A DNA stretch of 47,392 bases. It comes from an uncultured Clostridia bacterium. GTDB taxonomy: Bacteria > Bacillota > Clostridia > TANB77 > CAG-508. Made by a program: the position numbers and the translations under genes. Shown here one piece after another: positions 28,754 to 37,527 of this stretch (position 1 is the first letter of the stretch; the number at the start of each line of letters is the position of its first letter). The DNA is taken from the NCBI GenBank assembly GCA_944386715.1, contig CALXCD010000008.1, forward strand, positions 1 to 47,392, in the 5' to 3' direction. A model generated the notes under the pieces. It saw only the letters and a list, made by a program, of their open reading frames with translations. It had not been told where the DNA came from and did no database searches.

Positions 28754-29641
28754 ATGAGTAAATATGATTTAACAATAGCGGATATAAAAAACAATGCGGA
28801 CAGATTTTTAGCTTATATTTATGCAACAGCAAGAAGGTCAGATAATCCAGAAATTGACTTTATTGTTGCAGGACCTGGTGCTGGAAAAAGTGGAGTAGAA
28901 AGTTATCTAAAGAATTCATTAAAAGAAAAAGGGGAAAGGTGTGCCATTGTAAACTCTGATAAAATAGCAGAGTTTCATCCTGATTATGAAGATGCTATAG
29001 AAGAATTACCAGATGTATGTTATAAAGTAACTAGACAATTTGTTAGACCTGCTACACCAATAATATTTGATGAACTTAGAAAAAATAATATAAATATCTT
29101 AAATGAAAACACATTTGATAAAGGAGAAAGTGACTTTGAATTTGTAAAGAAATTTAAAGATGCTGGATATAGAACAAATGTTAATATTATAGCAACAGAT
29201 TCTTATATTAGCCGATTATCTTGTTTTGAGAGAGAAGCAAGAATGTTACAGGATGGTGATACGCCAAGAGGAATTTCAAAAGAAACACAAGAAAGAATGT
29301 ATAATTCTTTTATGAATGAAATAGCTGAATTAGAAAGATTAGGATATTGTGACGAAATAAATGTATATACAAGAGGAGAAAATATCAATAAACCAAAATT
29401 AGTCTATAAATTAGGTGATACTAATTATAGAGATTTTCAAGATGCAATATTAACAGAAAGACAAAAACAAAGAAGAAATATATTAGCAAATCCTACAGAA
29501 TATTTGGAACGTATAAAAAATACGAGACAAATTATTGAACAGAATGGTGTTAATCCAACTTTAACAGAAAATGCCTTGAGAGGATTAGATGAATTGCAAC
29601 AAGATTTTATAGCGGAATTAGCAAGAGGTTTTGATAAATAA
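28754..29641 (+). CDS. zeta-toxin-like P-loop kinase
   Basis: A 295-residue protein with Walker A GPGAGKSG at 40-47, then a zeta-type NSDKIAEFHPDYEDA segment with the catalytic-type Asp, and NENTFDKGESDFEFV. Zeta toxins phosphorylate UDP-N-acetylglucosamine and block cell wall synthesis, and are held inactive by their antitoxin. The C-terminal third has helices and an extra segment beyond the minimal zeta fold. It ends the PHP-antitoxin-toxin operon and is followed by a strong bidirectional hairpin. Confidence 0.82.
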   Translation: MSKYDLTIADIKNNADRFLAYIYATARRSDNPEIDFIVAGPGAGKSGVESYLKNSLKEKGERCAIVNSDKIAEFHPDYEDAIEELPDVCYKVTRQFVRPATPIIFDELRKNNINILNENTFDKGESDFEFVKKFKDAGYRTNVNIIATDSYISRLSCFEREARMLQDGDTPRGISKETQERMYNSFMNEIAELERLGYCDEINVYTRGENINKPKLVYKLGDTNYRDFQDAILTERQKQRRNILANPTEYLERIKNTRQIIEQNGVNPTLTENALRGLDELQQDFIAELARGFDK

Positions 29642-29648
29642 TAATGAT

Positions 29649-29713
29649 AAAAAAAGATAATTATAAAATTATAACTATTTTTATTCGTTATACTTTTATA
29701 ATTATCTTTTTTT
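29649..29713. terminator. bidirectional terminator between convergent genes
   Basis: A 25-bp near-perfect stem (AAAAAAAGATAATTATAAAA on the left; its complement on the right ends in TCTTTTTTT) has A-rich and T-rich flanks, so it can end transcription from both sides. Confidence 0.8.
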
Positions 29714-30260
29714 ATAATATTCCACTAGTAGGAATATAACTTTCATCTGGTGGATAAACAAACTCTTCATTCGGTTTATCCACTTGTTTCATATCAGTTA
29801 CTTTAATGATAGGCATATTTCCATGATAATCTCCCTTTGTAATTTCTCCTGTCACTTCAACCCAAGTATTATCTTTATAATCCTTAGCTTTTTCAAATTC
29901 ACATAAAAATCCAACAATCACTGTTTGAAAATCAGAAGAAATAATCATATCTCTAGCTAAAACAAATTGATTATCTGTTAAATCCAAAACTCGATATACA
30001 TAACCAGTAAAATTGATTTTGATTCCAACGTAATTATCAATATTTTCATGTACGGTTTTTAATATATTTGTATAATTTTTGGCAGATATTTTAGAAACTC
30101 CTGATGGAGGCATACAAGTGGAGTTTTTGCTTGCTTGATTAGCACCAGTAAAAATTCTAAAACAAATAATAGCTAAAATACAAATAATAATAACAATAAC
30201 GCATGCTAAAAAAATTTTAAATACTTTGCTTCCATTTATTTTAACATTATAAACAAACAT
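29712..30260 (-). CDS. membrane-anchored OB-fold-like hypothetical protein
   Basis: A 182-residue protein with one N-terminal membrane segment (about 12-36, IFLACVIVIIICILAIICF) and an external domain with beta-strand pattern: GIKINFTGYVYRVLDLTDNQFVLARDM followed by WVEVTGEI. This resembles the OB-fold domain of the TIGR03943/YcgQ-like group, but I am not certain. No catalytic residue is apparent. It faces away from secA, from which it is separated by 268 bases in which I see nothing more than AT-rich DNA. Confidence 0.65.
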   Translation of the reverse strand: MFVYNVKINGSKVFKIFLACVIVIIICILAIICFRIFTGANQASKNSTCMPPSGVSKISAKNYTNILKTVHENIDNYVGIKINFTGYVYRVLDLTDNQFVLARDMIISSDFQTVIVGFLCEFEKAKDYKDNTWVEVTGEITKGDYHGNMPIIKVTDMKQVDKPNEEFVYPPDESYIPTSGIL

Positions 30261-30528
30261 GTATATTCCTCATTTCTAACTAAGATATTAAATTGTATGC
30301 AATATTCTTTTTTATAGAACAAAATGTATTAATGAAAGTTGCTTCAACCATTGGTTAATTTGCTCATTTGATTGCTTACACAGTGTAAAAAAATATAAAG
30401 TGTACCTTGGAATAAATTGTAATAGAAAATTTGAAAAATATTGTATTTGTTCCAAAATTTGCTTGCTAAAAATGGATTTTAGTGATATAGTAACAAAGTA
30501 AAAATATAAACCTAGGAGGACAAAACAG

Positions 30529-33273
30529 ATGGGACTATTTAAAACATATAGCGAAAAAGAAGTAAAGAGAGTAAAACCATTAGTAGAAAAGATTAATGGA
30601 TTAGAAGATGAAATTTCAAAATTAAGTGATAATGAGTTAAGAGGAAAAACGGAATATTTTAAGAAACAATTACAAGAGGGAAAAACACTAGATGATATCT
30701 TGCCAGAAGCTTTTGCTGTTGTGAGAGAAGCTTCTAAAAGAGTATTAGGATTGAGACATTTTGATGTACAATTAATTGGTGGAATCATATTACATCAAGG
30801 TAGAATTGCAGAAATGAAAACAGGTGAAGGAAAAACATTAGTGGCTACTTTACCAGTATATTTAAATGCGCTAGAAGGAAAAGGTGTTCATGTTATTACA
30901 GTAAATGACTACTTAGCTAAAAGAGATAGTGAATGGATGGGAAAATTATATAAATTTTTAGGATTAACAGTAGGATTAGTTATAGCTGGTATGGAGCCAA
31001 AACAAAAACAAGAAGCTTATCATGCAGATGTTACTTATGGTACCAATAATGAATTTGGTTTTGATTATCTAAGAGATAATATGGTAATTTATAAAGACCA
31101 ATTAGTGCAAAGAGGATTACACTATGCTATTGTCGATGAGATTGATAGTATTTTAATTGATGAAGCAAGAACACCTCTTATTATATCTGGTCGTGCTAAT
31201 GAATCTTCAGATTTATATAAAAAGGCAAATGATTTTGTTAGAAGATTAACTCCAAAAGTTATTGTAGAAGAAGATGTGAAAGATTTCGAACAAGCAGAAG
31301 ATAACGAAAAATATGATTATATCGTAGACTTGAAAGCAAAATCAGCTTCTTTAACTCAAAAAGGAATAAAAAAAGCAGAAGATGCATTTGGTTTAGAAAA
31401 TTTTAATGATTTAGAAAATTCCACTTTAGTTCATCATGTTAATCAAGCATTGCGTGCGCATGGTGTTATGAAAAAAGATATTGACTATATTGTAAAAGAT
31501 GGGGAAGTATTAATCGTAGACGAATTTACAGGACGTATTATGTATGGAAGAAGATATAATAATGGATTACATCAAGCAATAGAAGCTAAAGAACATGTTA
31601 AAATTGCAGATGAATCTAAAACACTTGCTACTATTACATTCCAAAACTATTTTAGAATGTATGATAAATTATCAGGAATGACAGGTACTGCTATGACAGA
31701 AGAAGCTGAATTTGAAGAAATATATAATTTAGATGTTGTCGCAATTCCTACCAATAAACCAATGATTCGTAAAGACGAAAATGATGTTATTTACAAAAAT
31801 GAAAATGCTAAATATAGAGCAATTGTAGAAAGCATTAAAGAAAGTAATAAAAAAGGACAACCTGTATTAGTAGGTACCGTATCTATTGAGAAATCTGAAA
31901 AATTAAGTAAATTGTTGAAACAAGAGGGTATTAAGCATGAGGTATTAAATGCAAAATATCACGAAAAAGAAGCTGAAATAGTAGCACAAGCAGGTAAATT
32001 TGGGGCAGTAACGATTGCAACTAACATGGCAGGACGTGGAACTGACATTATGCTAGGTGGAAATAGTGAATTTTTGGCAAAAGATGAAATGAGAAGAAAT
32101 AGAGTGCCAGCTCCATTAATAGAAGAAGCAGATACTTATTATGAAACTGATAATCAAGATATCTTAAGAGCAAGAGAACAATTCAAAAAATTAGTTGAGA
32201 AATATGATGAATCTATTAAAGAAGAAAAAGAAAAAGTAATACAAGCTGGTGGTTTAAAAATCATTGGTACAGAAAGACATGAATCTAGAAGAATTGATAA
32301 CCAGTTACGTGGACGTTCTGGACGTCAAGGTGATGTCGGAGAATCTAAGTTTTATATTGGTTTAGATGATGATTTGATGAAAATATTTGGTGGCGATACT
32401 ATTACAAGAGTATATAATACTTTAGGTGCTGATGAAAATCTACCAATTGATTCTAAAATCATTTCTAAGGCAGTAGAAAATGCGCAAAAGAAGGTAGAAG
32501 GAAGAAACTTTAGTATTCGTAAAAATGTCCTAAAATATGATGATGTTATGAATGCACAAAGAGAAATTATTTATGCACAAAGAAGACAAGTTTTAGATGG
32601 TGAAAATATTCACAACAATATTATCAATATGATAAATGCAGTAGCACAAGCAACAGTTAACATGTTTGTCGAAGGTGAAAAAGGAGAGTTAAATACAGAA
32701 TCTTTAAATACAGAAATAATGAATATTTTTGGAATAGACATGTTAGACTATATAAAAGAAAATAAAACAAATCCACAGGCAGTTTCAGAAGAATTAGAAA
32801 AAAGAGCTTTAGAAAAATATGCAAGTAAAGAACAAGATATTGGTTCAGAAGAAATGAGAGAACTTGAAAGAGTAGTTATGCTTAAAGTAGTAGATGAAAA
32901 ATGGATGAACCATATTGATAGCATGGACGAATTGAAAGATGGTATCGGACTTCGTGCTTATGGACAACAAGATCCTGTTGTAAAATACAGAATTGAAGGT
33001 ATGGACATGTTTGAAGAAATGGTAGAAGATATTAAAGTAGATGTTACTAAAATTTTAATGAATATTAGGCAACAAGGTCAAGCTCAAAGACAAGAAACTG
33101 TTAAAATCACAGGAGCTGCTTTAGAAGCAATTCATAGTGTTGATGGTGGTTCTAAAATAGGTACAGATGTAGATAGGACAGTTAGAAATGAAGGACCAAA
33201 AGTAGGAAGAAATGACCCTTGTCCATGTGGAAGTGGTAAGAAATATAAAAATTGTTGTGGTAAAAATGCTTAA
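30529..33273 (+). CDS. secA: SecA, preprotein translocase ATPase
   Basis: The 914-residue motor drives proteins through SecYEG. It shows Walker A MKTGEGKT, the DEAD-like [16 protein letters not shown], the cross-linking domain, a second ATPase domain with [12 protein letters not shown] and GRSGRQGD, the helical scaffold, and a C-terminal zinc-binding tail ([17 protein letters not shown]). Length is close to Firmicute SecA. Start after CTAGGAGGACAAAACAG. The prfB gene follows 49 bases on, after a terminator, as in many Firmicutes. Confidence 0.97.
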   Translation: MGLFKTYSEKEVKRVKPLVEKINGLEDEISKLSDNELRGKTEYFKKQLQEGKTLDDILPEAFAVVREASKRVLGLRHFDVQLIGGIILHQGRIAEMKTGEGKTLVATLPVYLNALEGKGVHVITVNDYLAKRDSEWMGKLYKFLGLTVGLVIAGMEPKQKQEAYHADVTYGTNNEFGFDYLRDNMVIYKDQLVQRGLHYAIVDEIDSILIDEARTPLIISGRANESSDLYKKANDFVRRLTPKVIVEEDVKDFEQAEDNEKYDYIVDLKAKSASLTQKGIKKAEDAFGLENFNDLENSTLVHHVNQALRAHGVMKKDIDYIVKDGEVLIVDEFTGRIMYGRRYNNGLHQAIEAKEHVKIADESKTLATITFQNYFRMYDKLSGMTGTAMTEEAEFEEIYNLDVVAIPTNKPMIRKDENDVIYKNENAKYRAIVESIKESNKKGQPVLVGTVSIEKSEKLSKLLKQEGIKHEVLNAKYHEKEAEIVAQAGKFGAVTIATNMAGRGTDIMLGGNSEFLAKDEMRRNRVPAPLIEEADTYYETDNQDILRAREQFKKLVEKYDESIKEEKEKVIQAGGLKIIGTERHESRRIDNQLRGRSGRQGDVGESKFYIGLDDDLMKIFGGDTITRVYNTLGADENLPIDSKIISKAVENAQKKVEGRNFSIRKNVLKYDDVMNAQREIIYAQRRQVLDGENIHNNIINMINAVAQATVNMFVEGEKGELNTESLNTEIMNIFGIDMLDYIKENKTNPQAVSEELEKRALEKYASKEQDIGSEEMRELERVVMLKVVDEKWMNHIDSMDELKDGIGLRAYGQQDPVVKYRIEGMDMFEEMVEDIKVDVTKILMNIRQQGQAQRQETVKITGAALEAIHSVDGGSKIGTDVDRTVRNEGPKVGRNDPCPCGSGKKYKNCCGKNA

Positions 33274-33277
33274 ATAC

Positions 33278-33303
33278 AGAGGGCTAAACACCCTCTATTT
33301 TTT
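33278..33303 (+). terminator. Rho-independent terminator or attenuator between secA and prfB
   Basis: AGAGGG and CCCTCT enclose a seven-base loop and are followed by ATTTTTTA. Some read-through may feed prfB. Confidence 0.8.
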
Positions 33304-33322
33304 ATAAAAGGAGTGAACAATA

Positions 33323-34425
33323 ATGTTAGAATTAGAAGAAAACACAAGACTGCTTTCAGCATTGAAAGAAAAATTACAGGATTTAGGTGATTCACTTTGA
33401 CATTGCTAAATTAGAATCAGATTTAGTAAAACTTGAAAAAGAAACTATGAAAGAAAATTTTTGGGGTGATAGCCAAAAATCGACACAAGTATTAGGAAAA
33501 ATAAAGAAAATAAAAGGTAGATGTACAGAATATAGGAAAATAGAAGAAGAAATTAATAATTTACAAGAATTAACAAAATTGTTAGTATTAGAACCTGATG
33601 AAGAAATGATATCAGATGTTTTAAAAAACACAAGTAAATTGCAAAAAGATATAGAAAAATTTGAAATCACTACACTTTTATCTGGAAAATATGATAGTAA
33701 TAATGCAATTGTTACTATTCATCCTGGGGCAGGCGGAACAGAATCACAAGATTGGGCAGAAATGTTATATCGTATGTATACAAGATGGGCTAATAAGAAT
33801 GGATATCAGGTGAAAGAAATGGATTACTTAGAAGGTGAAGAAGCAGGATTAAAAAGTGTTACATTTGAAGTTGTTGGCGAAAATGCTTATGGATATATGA
33901 AATGTGAAAAAGGAGTACATCGTTTAGTTAGAATTTCTCCTTTTGATGCAGGAGGAAGAAGACATACTTCGTTTGCTTCTGTGGAAGTTTTACCAGAAAT
34001 AACAGATGACATCGAAATTGAAATCAACCCAGATGATTTAAGAGTAGATACTTATCGTGCCTCTGGTGCAGGTGGTCAACATATCAATAAAACTTCGTCT
34101 GCTGTTAGGATTACGCATATTCCTACTAATATTGTAGTTGCTTGTCAATCAGAACGTTCTCAGATTCAAAATAGAGAAACAGCCATGAAAATGTTAAAGT
34201 CGAAATTGTTAAATTTAAAAGAGCAGGAACAAAAAGAAAAAATAGAAGATTTAAAAGGTGAACAAAAGGATATCGCTTGGGGAAGTCAAATTCGTTCTTA
34301 TGTTTTTTGTCCTTATACGATGGTGAAAGATCATAGAACGAATTATGAAGTAGGAAATGTAGAAGGTGTTATGAATCGGAGATATTGATGGATTTATAGA
34401 AAGTTACTTAAAAATGAAGTTATAA
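33323..34425 (+). CDS. prfB: peptide chain release factor 2, two +1 frameshifts
   Basis: RF2 ends translation at UGA and UAA. The gene starts at ATG 33323 after AAAGGAGTGAACAATA. After 25 codons it has the classical autoregulatory site CTT TGA C (33395-33401), where +1 slipping gives Asp. The body has the stop-codon-reading motif SPF (RISPFDAGGRR) and the catalytic GGQ (GAGGQHINKTSS). Near the end, VMN is followed by CGG AGA TAT TGA. Skipping C at 34377 gives VMNGDIDGFIESYLKMKL, matching the conserved RF2 tail (VMDGD-D-FI-AYL). With both shifts the protein is 366 residues, exactly a normal RF2 size. Frame 0 at CGG would remove the last 15 residues. Confidence 0.95.
33395..33401 (+). promoter_or_regulatory. 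RF2 autoregulatory +1 frameshift site (CTT TGA C)
   Basis: CTT TGA C is the standard RF2 recoding sequence, with an AGGTGA Shine-Dalgarno-like segment upstream. Slow reading of UGA at low RF2 promotes the +1 shift. Confidence 0.92.
34377..34380 (+). other. CGGA +1 recoding site near the end of prfB
   Basis: The in-frame CGG at 34377-34379 is followed by A. Reading GGA from 34378 gives the conserved Gly-Asp of the RF2 tail. Frame 0 stops two codons later at TGA, itself the codon that RF2 reads. Confidence 0.9.
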
Positions 34426-34521
34426 AAATTTAACATATTAAAAAGTACATGCATATAATATAGGGAGTCATATTTAGAATTAGATAAGACTCTCTATATT
34501 ATTATTTAAGAGGTGGCCAAA

Positions 34522-35472
34522 ATGGACACAATAGTATTAAAATTTGGAGGAAGTTCAGTTGCGGATAATGAAAAACTGAAAATAGTAGCTCAGAAAATAA
34601 TAGGACTACATGACAAGGGACATCAAATTGTAGTTGTCCTTTCTGCTCAAGGAAAAACAACAGATAAATTAATTGGAGAAGCGAAAGAATTGTCGAATAA
34701 AACAGAAGATAGGGAGATGGATGTATTACTTAGTGCAGGGGAACAAATGTCTACTGCTAAATTGAGTATTTTATTAAATAACATGGGATATCCATCTATA
34801 TCATTAACAGGATGGCAAGCCGGAATTTATACTAACAATAGCAATCAAAATGCTATGATAGAATATATAGATACTTCTAGAATACGAAAAGAATTAGAAC
34901 AGGGGAAAATTGTTATTGTAGCAGGTTTTCAAGGAATTAATCAAAATTTAGATATTACAACATTAGGAAGAGGTGGCTCAGATACTACTGCCGTTGCGCT
35001 TGCAGCTGCGTTGGAGGCTAAAAATTGTTATATTTTTTCCGATGTGGATGGAGTTTATACTACAGATCCAAATAGAATAGAAAATGCACAGAAATTGGCT
35101 GCATTATCTTATGAAGAAATGTTAGAAATATCTAGTGAAGGAGCTAAGGTTTTACATCATCGTTGTGTGGAAATAGGAGAAAAATTTAAGATACCAATTA
35201 TTACAAAATCTACTTTTAATAATAAATCTGGAACAATGATTTCTGATATTATTGAAGAAAATACTATAAAAAGTGTTGTGAAAAAAGATGTGAGCCGAAT
35301 TTCTATTGTAGGTAATGGTATCATTAGAAATACCCAGATGATTTCTAAGGTTATTTCTATTATTGAAAAAAATAAATTAGAAATGTTAGAATTTAATGTT
35401 TCTGAAAGTAAAATTTCTATTGTATTTAAAAATTTAATAGATGATTCTATACTATCAGAGTTATTACCATGA
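34522..35472 (+). CDS. lysC: aspartate kinase with a single ACT domain
   Basis: Aspartokinase catalyses the first step of the Asp-family amino acid pathway. The kinase domain has KFGGSSVAD at the start, LSAGEQMSTAKLS, TLGRGGSDTTAVALAAAL and DVDGVYTTDP. After the kinase domain (about residue 245) only one ACT-like domain (SRISIVGNGI to ISIVFKNLI) follows, while LysC usually has two; the protein is 316 residues against about 400. The first ACT seems to be missing, which would change feedback control. I chose ATG 34522 because AGAGGTGG sits five bases before it; a GTG at 34513 overlaps that ribosome site. Confidence 0.88.
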   Translation: MDTIVLKFGGSSVADNEKLKIVAQKIIGLHDKGHQIVVVLSAQGKTTDKLIGEAKELSNKTEDREMDVLLSAGEQMSTAKLSILLNNMGYPSISLTGWQAGIYTNNSNQNAMIEYIDTSRIRKELEQGKIVIVAGFQGINQNLDITTLGRGGSDTTAVALAAALEAKNCYIFSDVDGVYTTDPNRIENAQKLAALSYEEMLEISSEGAKVLHHRCVEIGEKFKIPIITKSTFNNKSGTMISDIIEENTIKSVVKKDVSRISIVGNGIIRNTQMISKVISIIEKNKLEMLEFNVSESKISIVFKNLIDDSILSELLP

Positions 35473-35495
35473 ATTTTTTATCATGCAAATCTGTC

Positions 35496-35579
35496 ATTTG
35501 ATATATTAATATTCTTGACAAAAACATAGCTAGGGTGTAACAATCCGGGTCTTTGTCTACAAATATTAATATATCAAAT
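35496..35579. repeat. Hairpin repeat B, copy 2
   Basis: ATTTGATATATTAATATT at 35496 pairs with the right arm ending at 35579. The core (TTGACAAAAACATAG, AACAATCCGG, CTTTGTCTAC) is nearly identical to that at 9592-9683, while stem positions differ in paired fashion, so the fold seems conserved. It opens the 623-base gap after lysC. Confidence 0.85.
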
Positions 35580-35601
35580 TTTATTAGGGTAAAAACTATA
35601 G

Positions 35602-35636
35602 AATCTGCCAAAAAAGAACGTTCCCCTTGGCAGATT
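35602..35636. repeat. Palindrome A, copy 2 (inverted relative to copy 1)
   Basis: AATCTGCCAA and TTGGCAGATT enclose AAAAGAACGTTCCCC, the near-exact reverse complement of the centre of the element at 19594-19628. Confidence 0.85.
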
Positions 35637-35646
35637 GCAAAACAAG

Positions 35647-35678
35647 AAAAAGAGGAGAATTTTAAACTCCTCTTTTTT
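35647..35678 (+). terminator. Rho-independent terminator
   Basis: AAAAGAGGAG and CTCCTCTTTT enclose a nine-base loop, followed by T residues. Because of the A-rich left flank it can act for both strands, including the small broken gene on the minus strand. Confidence 0.8.
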
Positions 35679-35706
35679 CCTGCTTTTGTTACAAGAACTA
35701 CATTAG

Positions 35707-35924
35707 TTAATGTCTTAAAGTAGCTCTTGCTTTACTTATGGAGACTATTTCCATGCACAAGCTTCTAGCAATGGAAGCAACAACAGCTTCGTCTATATGT
35801 TGTGCAAAAAAACATATAGTTGGCCTCGTTTAACAGTTACGGTAAAAGGTATGCTAACTCGCCTTTTTATTACATCTTCAATACGCCGTTTAGGTAATTT
35901 TGTTTGTAATACTAGTTTTCTCAT
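35707..35924 (-). pseudogene. small hypothetical gene with a break in a T run
   Basis: A minus-strand ATG at 35924, after AAGGAGACAGGCCT, gives 43 residues (MRKLVLQTKLPKRRIEDVIK...) ending at TAG 35793. Moving -1 at the run GTTTTTTTG continues for 28 residues (IDEAVVASIARSLCMEIVSI...TLRH) to TAA 35707. The two parts look like one former protein of about 72 residues; I know no family. The slip site reads T TTT TTG, so programmed -1 frameshifting, an indel or a homopolymer error are all possible. Codon 13 is an in-frame CGG not explained by the +1 rule seen elsewhere (a +1 shift there would stop after five codons). Its base composition is less AT-rich than its surroundings. Confidence 0.45.
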
Positions 35925-36095
35925 AGGCCTGTCTCCTTTTTTACACTAAATAATACGATATTTACATAATGGTATTATATATTATATTTACATTTATTTC
36001 AATGGTTTTTAGAGATTTTTATGCTTTTTGTTCTAAAAATTAATAATTTTGAATATATATAATTTAGCAAGGAAAATATAGAGGAGGTAGGGGAC

Positions 36096-36392
36096 ATGAC
36101 TATTGATGAAAGAAAAACAGTATCAACAGGAGTTATACAAAACTTAATTTTGGAAAACAGAGGAAAATTAAGTATATCTGGGGTATTGGATGTACTAAGC
36201 TTTGATGATCAAGTGGTAGTGGTTGAAACTGAGTTGGGGTTATTAACTGTAAAGGGGGAAAACATTCGAATTAATAAATTAAGTATAGATACGTCAGAAG
36301 TAATTGTTGAAGGAGAAATTTCTTATTTAGCATATAGTGACAAAGAAACAGAAAAGACAAAAGGAAATTTAATTAGTAAGATTTTCAAGTAA
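36096..36392 (+). CDS. yabP: YabP, sporulation protein
   Basis: A 98-residue protein of the YabP family, with a beta-rich core (LILENRGKLSISGVLDVLSFDDQVVVVETELGLLTVKGENIRINKLSID). YabP is needed for spore cortex/coat assembly in Bacillus and is made in the mother cell. It is followed 28 bases on by yabQ and then divIC, the same gene order as in Bacillus and Clostridia. Start after AGAGGAGGTAGGGGAC. This gene set is the best evidence that the organism makes spores. Confidence 0.9.
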   Translation: MTIDERKTVSTGVIQNLILENRGKLSISGVLDVLSFDDQVVVVETELGLLTVKGENIRINKLSIDTSEVIVEGEISYLAYSDKETEKTKGNLISKIFK

Positions 36393-36420
36393 GTTTTGAT
36401 AAAATTGAAGGAGGTCTATA

Positions 36421-36909
36421 ATGATTACAAATCAAGCATATTTATTTTTAATCTTTACTGTTAATGGAATCATTATTGGGCTATTATTTGACTTTTTTAG
36501 AATTCTGAGAAAAACAATGAAGACTAAAGATATTGTGACCTATATAGAAGATTTCATTTTTTGGATATTAACAGGAGCTATCATTTTATATTCTATTTTT
36601 ACTTTTAATAATGGCGAAATACGTTTCTATATGTTTTTTGCAATTTTACTAGGAGCAATAACATATCTATTGTTTGTTAGCAAATACGTGATAAAAATAA
36701 ATGTAACTATTATTACATTTCTAAAAAAAGTAATATTAAAAATAGTCTATTTTGTTTCAATTCCTTTTCTTTTTATAGTAAAAATACTTAAGAAACTATT
36801 AATGAAACCGGTTTTGTTTTGTATTGTTAATATTAGAAATAATTTTACAAAATTAGGCAAAAAAATATTCCATTTTTCTAAAAAAGATAAAAATTATGTA
36901 AAAAATTAA
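36421..36909 (+). CDS. yabQ: YabQ, sporulation membrane protein
   Basis: A 162-residue protein with four to five membrane segments in its first 130 residues and a basic tail. The FDFFRILRKTMKTKD segment after the first helix is typical of YabQ, which localises to the outer forespore membrane and is needed for cortex synthesis. It starts after GAAGGAGGTCTATA and is co-transcribed with yabP. Confidence 0.85.
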   Translation: MITNQAYLFLIFTVNGIIIGLLFDFFRILRKTMKTKDIVTYIEDFIFWILTGAIILYSIFTFNNGEIRFYMFFAILLGAITYLLFVSKYVIKINVTIITFLKKVILKIVYFVSIPFLFIVKILKKLLMKPVLFCIVNIRNNFTKLGKKIFHFSKKDKNYVKN

Positions 36910-36999
36910 AAAGAAAAGAAGGATTTTTTTATCTTATGTAGAAATATATAATTATAGTATCCGTAAAGGTTATCGCAAAGAGGTGGAGAGAAATTACTG

Positions 37000-37266
37000 A
37001 TGAAAAAAATATATAGAAATTTAATTATAATCATTGTAGGTATATATGCTGTTTTTACTTTAGTGAGTCAACAAAAAACTTTAAATGAATATGCTGAAAA
37101 TAGTAAAGAATTATCAAAGCAAATAGAAGAACAAGAACAATATAAAGAAGAATTAGCAAAGCAAAAAGAAGATGCCAATTCTTTAGAGGTTATTGAACAA
37201 ACTGCAAGAGAAAAATTGGACATGTATTATCCAAACGAAAAAGTATATATTGATCAAGGAATGTAA
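37000..37266 (+). CDS. divIC: DivIC/FtsB-like septum protein
   Basis: An 88-residue bitopic protein: a short basic cytoplasmic start (MKKIYRN), a membrane segment (about 8-23), a coiled coil (about 27-62, EYAENSKELSKQIEEQEQYKEELAKQ) and the conserved REKLDMYYPNEKVYID tail of the DivIC/FtsB family. It joins the division complex FtsL-DivIB. Its place after yabPQ matches Bacillus. Start after AGAGGTGGAGAG. A terminator follows directly. Confidence 0.88.
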   Translation: MKKIYRNLIIIIVGIYAVFTLVSQQKTLNEYAENSKELSKQIEEQEQYKEELAKQKEDANSLEVIEQTAREKLDMYYPNEKVYIDQGM

Positions 37267-37291
37267 ATCCTTATTATTTAAGGATTTTTTC
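37265..37291 (+). terminator. Rho-independent terminator after divIC
   Basis: AAATCCTTA and TAAGGATTT, with a short loop, followed by TTTTC. Confidence 0.8.
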
Positions 37292-37527
37292 TTTTTATTA
37301 TTAGATTTTAGTTTTTATGAGTAGTTTTAATGTTTTTACAAAATGATATTGATAATTCTATTTTTATTCATTAAAATTTGTAATTTTTGTTCCATTTTCT
37401 GGAAAAATGTGTTATAATATATCAAATCGTAAAATTATTTGTAAGTTATTATAAACTAAATTATTAAGCTCTATTTAAAAATTCATTAATTTCCATATAA
37501 TAAAAATAAATATAGAAGGAGGATTTT

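Noticed and set aside
29649..29713. A fourth repeat family at the toxin gene end
   Set aside because: It has no second copy in the window and fits a plain bidirectional terminator.
33395..33401. The CTT-TGA-C frameshift in prfB as a novelty
   Set aside because: This is the well-known RF2 autoregulatory site and is annotated as such; only the second site at CGG is unusual.
15025..34380. CGG read as an ordinary reassigned amino acid codon without a frameshift
   Set aside because: A simple reassignment would leave the frame unchanged; at these sites the frame is lost without a +1 shift and a stop follows within 2 to 27 codons.
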